Source: Enterococcus sp. 9D6_DIV0238 (lineage in GTDB: Bacteria; Bacillota; Bacilli; Lactobacillales; Enterococcaceae). From it: a stretch of 64,000 bases of DNA. A program made the position numbers and the translations under genes. Below the pieces are notes generated by a model. The model was not told where the DNA came from and did no database searches. It worked only from the letters and a program-made list of their open reading frames with translations. Numbering within the stretch: position 1 is the stretch's first letter; each line of letters opens with the position of its first letter. The stretch spans positions 310,001 through 374,000 of the forward strand of contig NZ_CP147246.1 in NCBI RefSeq assembly GCF_002174455.2, read 5' to 3'. Below, one piece after another: positions 9,242 to 18,505 of this stretch.

Positions 9242-9311
9242 CGTATCCACCTCATTTTATTTGATGTCTTCATTTTATCAATAAAGTAGGAGCAAAAGCA
9301 ATGAAAATCAA

Positions 9312-11168
9312 TTACATCGGCGGTTGTCCTCCGCCCATCTGATTCCCACTGACTTCATTCCCGGACTGATCCACTGAGGTTAATACGTCGTCGATCGAAA
9401 TAGAAGCTAGCTGGGTTCCGTTTGAATAGTTTCCATCTTGATACACCCCGTTTATCATAGTCCCGGAGTCTTCCCCATCTATAGAAAGAGTGACTGTCTC
9501 ACCGACTTTTAAATTTGGTGAACTAATCGCAATGTGAGAAAAATCTTTTGCTGGTGCAACTGAAACAATGGTTTTCCCTGTTTCATCCTTCACATTGATC
9601 AGTGTACCTGCAGCTTTTGTTTCGTCAAAATAAATACTAAGGCTAGCTTGAGAAGAGGAGTCGCTCGCACTCATTGCCATACCTGAACTTCCGCTCGCGA
9701 TAAATGTGCCGCCATCAATGGTAAAGGAACCATCATAGTCTAATGCTGCATTCCCATTATCCAATGGTCCATTTACGATCAATGTCCCCTCGGTCATTCG
9801 TATATCGCCATTACTGTCGACTCCATCACCCTGTGCATCAACAAAAACCGTGCCACCAGAAATCTCTATGAATTTTGTACTATCTCCAGCTCCATCTGGT
9901 CCTCCGAATGAATCCGTACCGAAAGGACCTTCTTGTTCATTTTCGTTTGCGCTGCCACCAGCTGCATTGATTCCATCATCTGAAGCTTTGACAGAAATAT
10001 CCCCGTCTTTGATTGTCACCGTTGCTCCTTCCAGTCCTTCATATGATTGACTGACTTTGATTTTCCCATTATTGATCAATAAATCAGTATCAGCATGAAT
10101 CCCGTCATCACCACTTGTTATTGAAAACGTCCCATTGTTGATGGTAACTGCTGCATTGGCGTGGATCGAATCATCTGCGGTATTTAGGTCAAATGTTCCA
10201 GAATCAACTATAATGTTCCCTGCAGCTTTCAATCCTTTGTAGCTTTTGGTTGTATCGATAGCTGAATCGTCATAGCCGTCAGCTGTTTGAATCGTTATAT
10301 CCCCAGTAGAGATCGATAGATTTGTTTCAGCCTGGATCCCATCATTTCCGGATTGAATATTGATTTTTCCGCCATCGATAGCGATCCACCCTTTCTCAGC
10401 ATCTGTTGCGTTGTTTGCCTGGATACCATCTCCTTCTGACGTCTTTAAACTAAATGTGCCGTCTGCGATCGATACAGAGTCTTTGCCTTTCAGCGCATTA
10501 TTTTTGGCTGTGACATTGATCGTCCCGTTCGTGATAACCAAATCATCTTTACTACGAATACCGTTGCTATAATTTCCTGTCACATTCAGTGTCCCTGAAC
10601 CGTTTATTGTCAAATCATCTTTGCTGAAAAATACAGCATCCGGCTCAGTCACATCTGAAGAAGAAAAAGTATAATTGGCTCCATCAGATAAGCTGTTGTG
10701 TGAATCATCTACTAAAGTCGTGATTACTTTTTGCGCCTGCTCAACGTAGATCGCAGAAGAAGAATCGTTTGTGATGTTCGCATTATTTAATACTAAATGA
10801 ACGACTTCATCTTTTGCACTGATCCTCACCTGACCATTGTAATCACCGGAAAAAACATACGTTCCACCAGCAGTTATCACGATCGACCCGTCTTTTTCAG
10901 AAGCGCCGGAGCCATCGATCTCAGTTCCAGAGTTCTTTAAAGTGATGTTTGTAGCTTTAGCTTCATCATAGCTTTCTTCAAAATCTTCATCGTCATATGA
11001 GCCATATGTATTTTCAGATGTTTGTGTAGCTTGTGCAACGGTCTTTGCTGCTTGTTGTGATGTATCGGTAGTTGTTTTTTCATCTGTATTCGACGCCTGA
11101 CGATCGCAACCAGCAAGTGTCATCAAAATCAAGATTACCAAAGTTGAACTTAGTTTTTTTCGTTTCAT
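9312..11168 (-). CDS. secreted beta-helix lipoprotein, Cthe_2159-like carbohydrate-binding family
   Basis: 618 residues. Lipoprotein signal peptide with lipobox L-T-L-A-G-C (Cys 21), a Ser/Thr-rich linker, then about 450 residues of imperfect repeats of roughly 20-25 residues built on G-T-x-x-x-x-S-x-D-D-G-I-x-A and I-N-N-G-x-I. These are the hallmarks of a parallel beta-helix. A small beta domain (about 500-590) and a Gly/Gln/Pro end follow. The family includes C. thermocellum Cthe_2159, reported to bind polygalacturonate. The start at 11168 (AGGTGG upstream) is preferred over one 15 codons earlier because it begins the signal peptide. It follows the DUF4956 gene by 10 nt. Ligand unknown; a cell-surface polyanion binder is plausible. 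Confidence 0.85.
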   Translation of the reverse strand: MKRKKLSSTLVILILMTLAGCDRQASNTDEKTTTDTSQQAAKTVAQATQTSENTYGSYDDEDFEESYDEAKATNITLKNSGTEIDGSGASEKDGSIVITAGGTYVFSGDYNGQVRISAKDEVVHLVLNNANITNDSSSAIYVEQAQKVITTLVDDSHNSLSDGANYTFSSSDVTEPDAVFFSKDDLTINGSGTLNVTGNYSNGIRSKDDLVITNGTINVTAKNNALKGKDSVSIADGTFSLKTSEGDGIQANNATDAEKGWIAIDGGKINIQSGNDGIQAETNLSISTGDITIQTADGYDDSAIDTTKSYKGLKAAGNIIVDSGTFDLNTADDSIHANAAVTINNGTFSITSGDDGIHADTDLLINNGKIKVSQSYEGLEGATVTIKDGDISVKASDDGINAAGGSANENEQEGPFGTDSFGGPDGAGDSTKFIEISGGTVFVDAQGDGVDSNGDIRMTEGTLIVNGPLDNGNAALDYDGSFTIDGGTFIASGSSGMAMSASDSSSQASLSIYFDETKAAGTLINVKDETGKTIVSVAPAKDFSHIAISSPNLKVGETVTLSIDGEDSGTMINGVYQDGNYSNGTQLASISIDDVLTSVDQSGNEVSGNQMGGGQPPM

Positions 11169-11178
11169 GATATGCCAC

Positions 11179-11856
11179 CTACAATTCTTCTCTATTTGTT
11201 GATACTTTTCCAAAAACGATCGTTAGATTTCCATTTCTAACACGCATGGCGTCCATCAACTCTTTTTCTTTTCGGCTGTCTTTCAAATTAATCCGGTAGC
11301 GTAATTCATATAAACTACCCATATTCGTGGTTTTAACAGAATCCAAAGAGGAAGAATAAGTGTATTTTTGAAACAAATCATCAAATAAACCAGGATAATC
11401 TAAATCTTCTGGAATCGTGATTTTGATTTCTCGTTCCGCAACTGTTTGTTTTTCACCAAAATGGATAGTATTCAACAATAATAAGAATAGAGCAATGATC
11501 ACAGAAAATAGTGCAATATAGCCAACAAATCCCATACCTGTTGCTAACCCGATCCCCATCGACCAGAAAATACTTGTAATTTCTCTTGCACCACCAGCTA
11601 CCGAACGAAATCTGATCAAACTAAATGCACCAAGTACTGCTACGCCTGTGCCTAAATTTCCATTGACCAGCATGATGACCAACTGTACCAAAACAGGTAA
11701 GACTGCCAATGTGATCACAAAGTTTTTGCTGTAAACATTGCGATACATGTGGACCCATGCTACCAATAATCCTAAAAGAACCGATGTTACGATACAAATA
11801 AGCAATTGTTTAAAGGATAGATCGACTGAGCTTTCAACTAACAGACTAGACAACAT
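11179..11856 (-). CDS. DUF4956 membrane protein
   Basis: 225 residues: four hydrophobic helices in the first 140 residues, including the conserved A-F-S-L-I-R-F-R-S motif near 80-88, then a soluble C-terminal domain of about 85 residues resembling an ACT/ferredoxin-like fold (ITIPEDLDY). DUF4956 proteins recur beside VTC-domain genes in Firmicutes and actinobacteria, which suggests a shared membrane complex; the function is undefined. The start at 11856 has GGGAGG upstream and overlaps the VTC gene by 11 nt, so the two are translationally coupled. Confidence 0.85.
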   Translation of the reverse strand: MLSSLLVESSVDLSFKQLLICIVTSVLLGLLVAWVHMYRNVYSKNFVITLAVLPVLVQLVIMLVNGNLGTGVAVLGAFSLIRFRSVAGGAREITSIFWSMGIGLATGMGFVGYIALFSVIIALFLLLLNTIHFGEKQTVAEREIKITIPEDLDYPGLFDDLFQKYTYSSSLDSVKTTNMGSLYELRYRINLKDSRKEKELMDAMRVRNGNLTIVFGKVSTNREEL

Positions 11857-12574
11857 GATAAAAATCCTCCCTACAATATAAATAACGCTGATACGCTTGG
11901 GCATATTTAGAAAATGAACATGGATAGACCCCGAATGCTGCTAAAATTTCAGAGAACCATAAAGGATATGCACCCAATGCTTTTACTTCCATTAAAACAT
12001 CGATTTCTGGAGCCACACGTTCGCCAAAATCAGTTATTTCTTTAGTTAAATATTCTTGTCTAAAACGGATATTAAAGTCAAAAGTGACCCGGAAGTCATG
12101 ATTGTCTAAAGCAAATAATGCTCGACGGTCATAGGCGATCATGACTTTTGGCTGTAATCTTTTTCGAGCAAAGAGCCAGTCGATTTCTTGTTTGATCTGC
12201 TGCTCTTTCGCTGAACTTAACTTAAGTGAATGCGGGTGTTGAATGTATCGTTTTGCGGATCGATAAGGCAATGATATTCGACGCTTATAAACAACTCCTT
12301 GAACTTTCTTTTTGATCTCTAAGAAGACTTCTGAGTGCTCTTTGGGAACACCATAGCTTCTGATTCTAAATTTTTCTTTATAGTTTGGCTTTGCGATCGA
12401 CTGTCTGATCATTTCATAATCTTGAGTATCGAAGTAGACAGAGATGATCGTGTGTAGTCCGTATTCATCTTCTTGCATGTAGACCTGTAGTTCTTCTTTT
12501 AATTTATGATACATTTCATAAGATAGCGCATATTTTTTTTCTTTTCTTTGAAAACTATTTTTTAGTTTAACCAT
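11846..12574 (-). CDS. VTC-domain (polyphosphate polymerase-like) protein
   Basis: 242 residues with the CYTH/triphosphate-tunnel layout. Basic and acidic tunnel motifs are visible: R-K-E-K-K-Y near 10, K-F-R-I-R-S-Y-G (69-75), E-I-K-K-K (86-90), Y-K-R-R (96-99), Y-D-R-R-A and M-E-V-K-A late in the chain. The yeast VTC4 catalytic domain makes polyphosphate from ATP with such residues. Bacterial stand-alone VTC proteins are presumed polyphosphate or related polymerases, but few have been tested. First gene of the operon, led by a -10 box with a CiaR-like repeat (12600-12632). Confidence 0.85.
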   Translation of the reverse strand: MVKLKNSFQRKEKKYALSYEMYHKLKEELQVYMQEDEYGLHTIISVYFDTQDYEMIRQSIAKPNYKEKFRIRSYGVPKEHSEVFLEIKKKVQGVVYKRRISLPYRSAKRYIQHPHSLKLSSAKEQQIKQEIDWLFARKRLQPKVMIAYDRRALFALDNHDFRVTFDFNIRFRQEYLTKEITDFGERVAPEIDVLMEVKALGAYPLWFSEILAAFGVYPCSFSKYAQAYQRYLYCREDFYHVV

Positions 12575-12599
12575 ATTTGTCTCTCCTTTAACTGAATTT

Positions 12600-12632
12600 A
12601 TTGTAAAAAAGGAAACATAAATAAAACTTAAA
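12600..12632 (-). promoter_or_regulatory. promoter with CiaR-like direct repeat
   Basis: On the minus strand: TTTAAG (12632-12627), 5 nt, TTTATG (12621-12616), exactly 10 nt, then TACAAT (12605-12600) as -10. The pneumococcal CiaR site is TTTAAG-N5-TTTAAG placed 10 bp before the -10, so this differs in one base. It drives the VTC operon. Confidence 0.55.
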
Positions 12633-12660
12633 GTTGGTTGATTGCTCTGGGGAAATATAA

Positions 12661-12705
12661 AAAATGACTGAGAAGTAATCTTTTGAAATTACTTCTCAGT
12701 CATTT
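12661..12705 (-). terminator. intrinsic terminator after ald
   Basis: Nearly perfect 18-bp stem (AATGACTGAGAAGTAAT with its complement), with a T-run on the minus strand. Confidence 0.9.
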
Positions 12706-12742
12706 GGAAATTGAATAAATGTTGATATAGCCTATAGATCGT

Positions 12743-13855
12743 TTAAATTAAGAGCTCATATACTGGTGTATATTCTTTATTTTGATCTTTTGCGACTACC
12801 TCTATTGTTAAATGATTTTTATACGTGTTTATTCCTGTGGCAATCGTGTCATTTTCTTTTGCTGCTTGAACGATCCCTTTATTAGCAATTGTTACAGCAT
12901 AAGGAATCGTCGCGTTTGTTAATGCAAAAGTAGAGGTTCTCGGTACAGCACCCGGCATATTAGCAACAGCGTAATGAACAACACCGTGTTTGATATAAGT
13001 CGGATGGTCATGAGTCGTGATTTGGTCCGTTGTTTCAAAGATTCCTCCTTGATCGATGGCGATATCAACAATGACTGCACCAGGCTTCATTTGCTTGACT
13101 ATTTCTTCAGTGACAAGCTTCGGTGCTTTAGCACCTGGTATCAACACTGCACCAATGACCACATCCGCTTCTTTGACTTTGTTTTCGATATGATAAGCAT
13201 TTGAAATCAGCGTCTGCACATTATTACCGAACAAATCATCTAATTCTGCCAAGCGATTCGGGTTGACATCCAATATAGTAACTTTAGCCCCCAACCCAAT
13301 AGCGATTTTTGCGGCATTCGTCCCTGCAACACCTCCGCCGATAATGACCACTTTTCCTCGCTCAACACCAGGAACGCCGAAAAGCAGGATTCCTTCTCCA
13401 CCTTTTGGTTTTTCTAAAAATTGTGCACCGATTTGAACAGACATTCTACCAGCAACTTCACTCATTGGAGTCAATAGAGGTAATGTATGGTTCAAGCTCA
13501 TTGTTTCATAGGCTACAGCGGTGACATTACTACTAATCAAAGCATTCGTTAATTCAGGTTCAGGTGCAAGATGCAGATAGGTAAACAAAATTAAATCATC
13601 ATGAAAATACTGAAATTCTTGCGGCAGCGGTTCTTTGACTTTGATCACCATTTCTGATTGCCAAACTTTACTAGTATCCGCTTCAATGACTGCACCAACT
13701 GTTTTGTATTCCTGATCTGTAAAACCTGAACCAAGACCTGCTCCACGTTCAACAACGACGTCATGACCAGCATCAACTAAACTAACGACTCCAGAAGGTG
13801 TGATGGCTACTCTATTTTCATTATTCTTAATTTCTTTAGGAATTCCAATACGCAT
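12743..13855 (-). CDS. ald: alanine dehydrogenase
   Basis: NAD-dependent conversion of L-alanine to pyruvate and ammonium, a cytoplasmic hexameric enzyme. 370 residues, the family length. [10 protein letters not shown] opens the protein, the pyruvate-binding Lys lies in VKVKEP near 75, the catalytic His in Y-L-H-L-A (95), and the Rossmann motif [10 protein letters not shown] near 170. GAGGTG precedes the ATG at 13855. It follows kynU by 23 nt in the same operon, where it can consume the alanine released by kynureninase. Confidence 0.95.
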   Translation of the reverse strand: MRIGIPKEIKNNENRVAITPSGVVSLVDAGHDVVVERGAGLGSGFTDQEYKTVGAVIEADTSKVWQSEMVIKVKEPLPQEFQYFHDDLILFTYLHLAPEPELTNALISSNVTAVAYETMSLNHTLPLLTPMSEVAGRMSVQIGAQFLEKPKGGEGILLFGVPGVERGKVVIIGGGVAGTNAAKIAIGLGAKVTILDVNPNRLAELDDLFGNNVQTLISNAYHIENKVKEADVVIGAVLIPGAKAPKLVTEEIVKQMKPGAVIVDIAIDQGGIFETTDQITTHDHPTYIKHGVVHYAVANMPGAVPRTSTFALTNATIPYAVTIANKGIVQAAKENDTIATGINTYKNHLTIEVVAKDQNKEYTPVYELLI

Positions 13856-13878
13856 TTTTATCACCTCGCTGATTTATT

Positions 13879-15150
13879 TTAAACAACTAATGTCCGTTCA
13901 TTACTAAACTGTTCATATGTCTTTTCTACGGCGATTTTCTCTAGTGTTTCCACAAGTGTATACACTTCTTGATAAGTATTATACAAAGCTATTGGTGCCA
14001 ACCGAATGACATTTGGTTCCCTAAAGTCCGGAACAATCCCTGCTTGCTTTAATGCCTTACAGATTCGGTATGCTTCTTGATGTTCTAAGCAAACATGACC
14101 GCCACGTCGATTGTCTTCACGAGGATTTCCTACATTAAAACCATAACGTTCAAGTTTTTCATCGATCAAATACATTAAATAGGCTGTGATCAACAATGAT
14201 TTTTCACGAATCTTTTCTATTCCCACTTCATTAAAAATGTTTAAGGTTCCTTCTAAAGGCGCCATAGCTAAAAAGCTTGGTGAACCGATTTGCCAACCAC
14301 TGGCATCTTGTTGGTGTTCGAACTGATGCTTCAATTCAAATTGAGTCTCATCTTTATTCCCCCACCAGCCAGCTAATCCGGGAGTTTCTTTAAAATGTTT
14401 TCTATTCATGTATAGACCAGCAATCGATCCTGGTCCTGCTGAGAGATATTTATACGTACACCACACTGCAAAATCCGGTTGTACTTCCTTAAAATCCATT
14501 GGAATCGCACCGATCGCATGGCACAGATCCCACCCAATCAAGATCCCTCTGTCGTGTGCGGCTTTTGTTACTTTCCTCATATCTAGTACTTGAGAACTTC
14601 TATACAACACAGTTGGCAGCAGTATGATCGCAACATCGTCTGTCATTGCAGTGATGACCGCTTCTTCATCGATCAAACGACCATCAGAACTTTTGACTAC
14701 TTTAACAGCTTCATCAGGGGTGTATCCACGCAGACGTACTTGACTGTCGATGGCATATCGGTCTGTTGGAAAATTTAGATCATCTACTAATATTTTATAA
14801 CGATCTTTTGTTGGTTTATATAATGTACTAATGCATTGATGAATATTTATCGTTGTACTTCCAGTGATCACGATTTCATCTGGATATGCATTGATCAATG
14901 GTGCTGATAGTTCGCCTAACTTTCCGGCATAATGAAATAAGCCGTCCCATAGTTTGATGCCTTCCTTTTTCCAAGTTTCCAGCATTTTCAGCAAGGCCTC
15001 TTCTGCATCTTTGGAGGCTAGCCCCAAAGAATTCCCATCCATATAAATTTCATCTTCCTGTACATAAAAGCGACCTCTAATTTCTTTTAACGGGTCATTA
15101 TCATCCAACCATTGTGCATATGCACGATCTGCTTGAAAATTATTTTTCAT
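13879..15150 (-). CDS. kynU: kynureninase
   Basis: PLP enzyme hydrolysing L-kynurenine to anthranilate plus L-alanine. 423 residues. The PLP lysine is K234 in C-T-Y-K-Y-L-S-A-G-P-G, preceded by the D-L-C-H motif at 208-211 that binds the cofactor ring. The YMDGNSLGL opening is diagnostic of the family. AAAGGTG is placed for the ATG at 15150. Genes for tryptophan dioxygenase, formamidase or kynurenine monooxygenase are absent nearby, so the substrate is probably imported kynurenine. It sits between a transporter gene and ald. Confidence 0.93.
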   Translation of the reverse strand: MKNNFQADRAYAQWLDDNDPLKEIRGRFYVQEDEIYMDGNSLGLASKDAEEALLKMLETWKKEGIKLWDGLFHYAGKLGELSAPLINAYPDEIVITGSTTINIHQCISTLYKPTKDRYKILVDDLNFPTDRYAIDSQVRLRGYTPDEAVKVVKSSDGRLIDEEAVITAMTDDVAIILLPTVLYRSSQVLDMRKVTKAAHDRGILIGWDLCHAIGAIPMDFKEVQPDFAVWCTYKYLSAGPGSIAGLYMNRKHFKETPGLAGWWGNKDETQFELKHQFEHQQDASGWQIGSPSFLAMAPLEGTLNIFNEVGIEKIREKSLLITAYLMYLIDEKLERYGFNVGNPREDNRRGGHVCLEHQEAYRICKALKQAGIVPDFREPNVIRLAPIALYNTYQEVYTLVETLEKIAVEKTYEQFSNERTLVV

Positions 15151-15206
15151 TGCTATCACCTTTCTTTTCTCTACAATTCCTATTTAATAAATCAATCATC
15201 GCTCTT

Positions 15207-16394
15207 TCAGGCTAAAACTTTTTCTCGATTCAATTTGACAAAGGCTATGATCGCCAGCAAAGAGAAAATTCCAATACCGCTCAGCGCATAAATCGCGATC
15301 GTCCACGATTGATTTTTTTCACTGATTTCTGTAACTATGGGTGTGCCTATAAAAATACCTATATAATAAAATAAGTTGATAAACGAGATGCTTGAACCAA
15401 TCGATTGCTCTTGCTTGACCACTTTTGGTGCTAAGATCATCACACAGGATGATGCTAGACTTGCTCCGGCAGATAGAGTAAACAATTGTCCAATAAATGT
15501 CACTTCACTGGATAAAAATGCCATCCACAATGTTGAAACAAATAATAAGAAAAATGAACAAACAATCACGACTTTGCCTTTTCTTGTTTTATCGATCAAG
15601 TAGCCGGCTACAGCACCAAAAGGAATACCGAATAGACCAAAGTAACCTGTATACCGATTTGCCACTGTTTCTGATAATCCATATAGCTGTGTATAAATCA
15701 ATGGATAAAGATTGATAAAAGCAAACAAAATGAAAGCCATCCCGCCTTGTGCTAAAGCCAAAAGACAGATCGATTTATTTTTGATCGTCTTTTTAATAGT
15801 TGTCTTCTCTTCTTTTTGACTTTCCTTTTCATATACTGCGGGTTCGTCGAATAGAAACAGATAAATAAACAATAAGAAAACGGCACATACTGCGATAAGC
15901 AACCACAAGAAACGAAGACCGTACAATTGAGTCAATGGTTTAAATACATTCATAGCCAACATCGAACCTAATGCTGAAAATGTTCCCCAAAGGCCAGTTG
16001 CAATGCCGCTATTTCCTTTCTTAAACCAAAAATTGATCAATACGATGCCTACCATAATGATCATCGAAAACGAAATTCCCTCAATGACTCTGGAGAGTAA
16101 TAATGTGAAATAGCTCTTGGAAAAATATCCCCAAAGGTTCCCTATAGCTAAACAACTCATCAACCCAACTAATAGCTTTTTCGCTCCAAAGTGCGCCACT
16201 AAAGCGCCTCCTGGAATTGCTAAAAAGATACCAGAAACCGTAAAGATCGCCATCAACCATGAAATCATCGATAGACTAACGCCAAGCTCCTGACTTAATT
16301 CATTCTGAATAGGAACCAACTTCAATTGGCTCAATGAAACGACCACTCCACCTAAATAAAGCAACAAAAATTTCAACCATTTGTTTCCCACCAT
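15207..16394 (-). CDS. MFS transporter, putative kynurenine or anthranilate carrier
   Basis: 395 residues with about 12 hydrophobic helices in two halves separated by a charged loop near residue 190 (EKESQKEEKTTIKK). The MFS loop 2-3 motif appears as G-G-A-L-V-A-H-F-G-A-K-K. AAGGAG precedes the ATG at 16394. It is the first gene of the transporter-kynU-ald operon. The substrate is inferred only from that context: kynurenine uptake, anthranilate export, or exchange of the two. Confidence 0.8.
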   Translation of the reverse strand: MVGNKWLKFLLLYLGGVVVSLSQLKLVPIQNELSQELGVSLSMISWLMAIFTVSGIFLAIPGGALVAHFGAKKLLVGLMSCLAIGNLWGYFSKSYFTLLLSRVIEGISFSMIIMVGIVLINFWFKKGNSGIATGLWGTFSALGSMLAMNVFKPLTQLYGLRFLWLLIAVCAVFLLFIYLFLFDEPAVYEKESQKEEKTTIKKTIKNKSICLLALAQGGMAFILFAFINLYPLIYTQLYGLSETVANRYTGYFGLFGIPFGAVAGYLIDKTRKGKVVIVCSFFLLFVSTLWMAFLSSEVTFIGQLFTLSAGASLASSCVMILAPKVVKQEQSIGSSISFINLFYYIGIFIGTPIVTEISEKNQSWTIAIYALSGIGIFSLLAIIAFVKLNREKVLA

Positions 16395-16524
16395 AAAGAA
16401 CACTCCTTCTTGGTTCCTTTTTTGATTGAAGAAACACTGCTTTTACTAGTAAAATAGCTTACATCTCAAGATAGGTTTATCATAAAGGATTCTTTCTATT
16501 TTTGTATATAAAAAAAAGCATGGA

Positions 16525-16540
16525 ATGAAAGCGCATTCTT
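16525..16540. promoter_or_regulatory. candidate CcpA cre site
   Basis: ATGAAAGCGCATTCTT fits the consensus WTGNNARCGNWWWCAW at 15 of 16 positions. It lies in the divergent region between the regulator and the kynurenine operon, suggesting carbon catabolite control. Confidence 0.55.
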
Positions 16541-16660
16541 TTCATATTAGAAATTATTCCTTCCTTTTTTTTACAATCTGAAATAGCTAGAAAAAACACG
16601 AGTTATACACTATAATAATTGTACAAAATAAGTCGCACAGCACTATTAGGAGGTAGATCG

Positions 16661-17101
16661 ATGGATAGAACTGATTATAAGCTATTACAGATCCTGCATG
16701 AAAACTCACGTATTTCAATCGTTGAGCTCTCTCGTCAGGTTAATTTAAGTCGTCCCAGCGTAAAAGAACGAATCGATAAATTGGTCGAAAAAGGGATCAT
16801 CAAAAGCTTTACGATCCAAACATCTTTAAATCAGTACAACGAAACAATCACCTTCTTTTCCGAACTAAGCCAAGTCACCTTGCCCCTTGAAAAGATAATT
16901 CCCATGCTAAAACAGCTGCCGCAAGTCAACGAAGTCCATATCGTCAGTGGAGAAGTGAATTATCTTGTAAAAGCTACCGTTCAAAATACCACTGAGATGA
17001 AGGAGCTGCTTGCAAAATGGATGAGATTTGCTAAAGTCAAGAGTTCAATTGTCTTAGAAACTCCTATTGAAAATCACTATCATTTTGAAGTAGACAATTA
17101 A
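16661..17101 (+). CDS. Lrp/AsnC family transcriptional regulator
   Basis: 146 residues: N-terminal helix-turn-helix (IVELSRQVNLSRPSVKERI, about 18-36) and a C-terminal RAM-type ligand domain containing a V-x-G-x-x-x-Y-L-V-K strand near 105. The start at 16661 follows TAGGAGG; a good -10 (TATAAT, 16611-16616) lies upstream. It is divergent from the transporter-kynU-ald operon, the usual arrangement for a local regulator. The effector is likely kynurenine, tryptophan or alanine, by inference. Confidence 0.88.
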   Translation: MDRTDYKLLQILHENSRISIVELSRQVNLSRPSVKERIDKLVEKGIIKSFTIQTSLNQYNETITFFSELSQVTLPLEKIIPMLKQLPQVNEVHIVSGEVNYLVKATVQNTTEMKELLAKWMRFAKVKSSIVLETPIENHYHFEVDN

Positions 17102-17152
17102 ATCAAAGAGTCTTTGCCTTAAATCATGTGAATAAATTCACCAAAATCATCT

Positions 17153-17183
17153 AAAAAAGAACTGATCAATGATCAGCTCTTTC
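17153..17183. terminator. terminator between the AsnC-like gene and obgE
   Basis: AAAGAACTGATC-AAT-GATCAGCTCTTT hairpin with A/T runs on both sides. The best T-run is on the minus strand, after obgE. Confidence 0.75.
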
Positions 17184-17191
17184 ATCTATTC

Positions 17192-18505
17192 TTATTCAAC
17201 AAACTCAAATTCAAATTCAGCTATTCTCACGATATCTCCATCTTTTGCTCCACGTGCTCGGAGAGCTTCATCAACGCCCATTCCGCGTAACTGACGAGCA
17301 AAACGCATCACGCTTTCGTCATGTTCAAAGTTCGTCATTTGGAATAATTTCTCCAATGATTCACCTGACAAGATCCAAGTGGCATCAGAGTCACGGTCAA
17401 TGCTAAATTGCGGACCTTCGGATTGGAACCCATAATGAACAGTATCTTCGACGATTTCCTCTTCATATAAAAGAAATTCTGGAGTAACTTCAAGTAGATC
17501 CGCTGTTGCATTCAGCAAAGGCTCGATCCCTTTGCGGGAAATACCAGAGATAGGGAAAATCGGTAAATGATCAGCATATTCATCTGTCCGTTCTTTCTCA
17601 ATCTGTTCCTTGAATTTTTTTAAGTTTTCTTCAGCTTCCGGCATATCCATCTTGTTAGCGACAATGATTTGCGGACGCTCCATTAAGCGCAAATTATGAG
17701 AGGCAAGCTCTTTATTGATTGCCAGATAATCTTCGTACGGATCACGGCCTTCCATCCCACTCATATCGATCACATGAAGAATCACTCGTGTTCGTTCAAT
17801 GTGGCGTAAAAACTGTGTACCCAAGCCGACACCTTGCGACGCGCCTTCAATCAATCCAGGTAAATCAGCAGCAGCAAAACTGCGCCCATCTGTTGTTGAA
17901 ACCATTCCAAGATTTGGTACAAGCGTCGTAAAGTGATAGGCACCGATTTTAGGACGTGCAGATGAAATGACTGAAAGTAACGTAGACTTCCCAACAGAAG
18001 GAAAACCAACGAGTCCGACATCAGCTAAAACTTTCAACTCTAATTCGATTCGTCTTTCTTGGCCTGGTTCACCGTTTTCAGCAATTTCCGGTGCTGGATT
18101 TTTCGCAGAGGCAAAACGAATATTCCCACGTCCGCCGCGTCCGCCTTTAGCTACAGTCAAAGTTTGACCATTTTCGATTAAATCACCGATCAAAACGCCC
18201 GTATCTGCGTCGCGTACGGTTGTACCCGGCGGAACCTTGACAAACGTATCTTCCGAGCCGCGCCCGTTCATTCCTTTACTCATACCATTTTCGCCCGGCT
18301 GTGCTTTAAAATGACGGTTAAAACGAAAATCCATCAATGTACGCAAGCCTTCTTCAACGATTAAAATCACATCACCGCCGCGACCTCCGTCACCGCCTGC
18401 TGGACCTCCGTCCGGTACATATTTTTCTCTACGAAAAGCTACCATTCCATCGCCGCCTTTACCGGCTTTGACGTCGATCGTTACCTGATCTAAAAACATG
18501 GACAT
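17192..18505 (-). CDS. obgE: GTPase ObgE/CgtA
   Basis: Essential ribosome-associated GTPase in late 50S assembly and stress signalling. 437 residues in three domains: glycine-rich Obg fold (1-158), G domain (GFPSVGKST near 167, DLPGLIEG near 212, NKMD near 284) and the C-terminal OCT domain ending in E-F-E-F-V-E. AGGAGG favours the ATG at 18505; an upstream in-frame extension lacks a ribosome site. Confidence 0.96.
   Translation of the reverse strand: MSMFLDQVTIDVKAGKGGDGMVAFRREKYVPDGGPAGGDGGRGGDVILIVEEGLRTLMDFRFNRHFKAQPGENGMSKGMNGRGSEDTFVKVPPGTTVRDADTGVLIGDLIENGQTLTVAKGGRGGRGNIRFASAKNPAPEIAENGEPGQERRIELELKVLADVGLVGFPSVGKSTLLSVISSARPKIGAYHFTTLVPNLGMVSTTDGRSFAAADLPGLIEGASQGVGLGTQFLRHIERTRVILHVIDMSGMEGRDPYEDYLAINKELASHNLRLMERPQIIVANKMDMPEAEENLKKFKEQIEKERTDEYADHLPIFPISGISRKGIEPLLNATADLLEVTPEFLLYEEEIVEDTVHYGFQSEGPQFSIDRDSDATWILSGESLEKLFQMTNFEHDESVMRFARQLRGMGVDEALRARGAKDGDIVRIAEFEFEFVE

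Noticed and set aside
9850..10572. Plus-strand frames inside the beta-helix lipoprotein gene
   Set aside because: Antisense shadows of repeated codons; no start signals.
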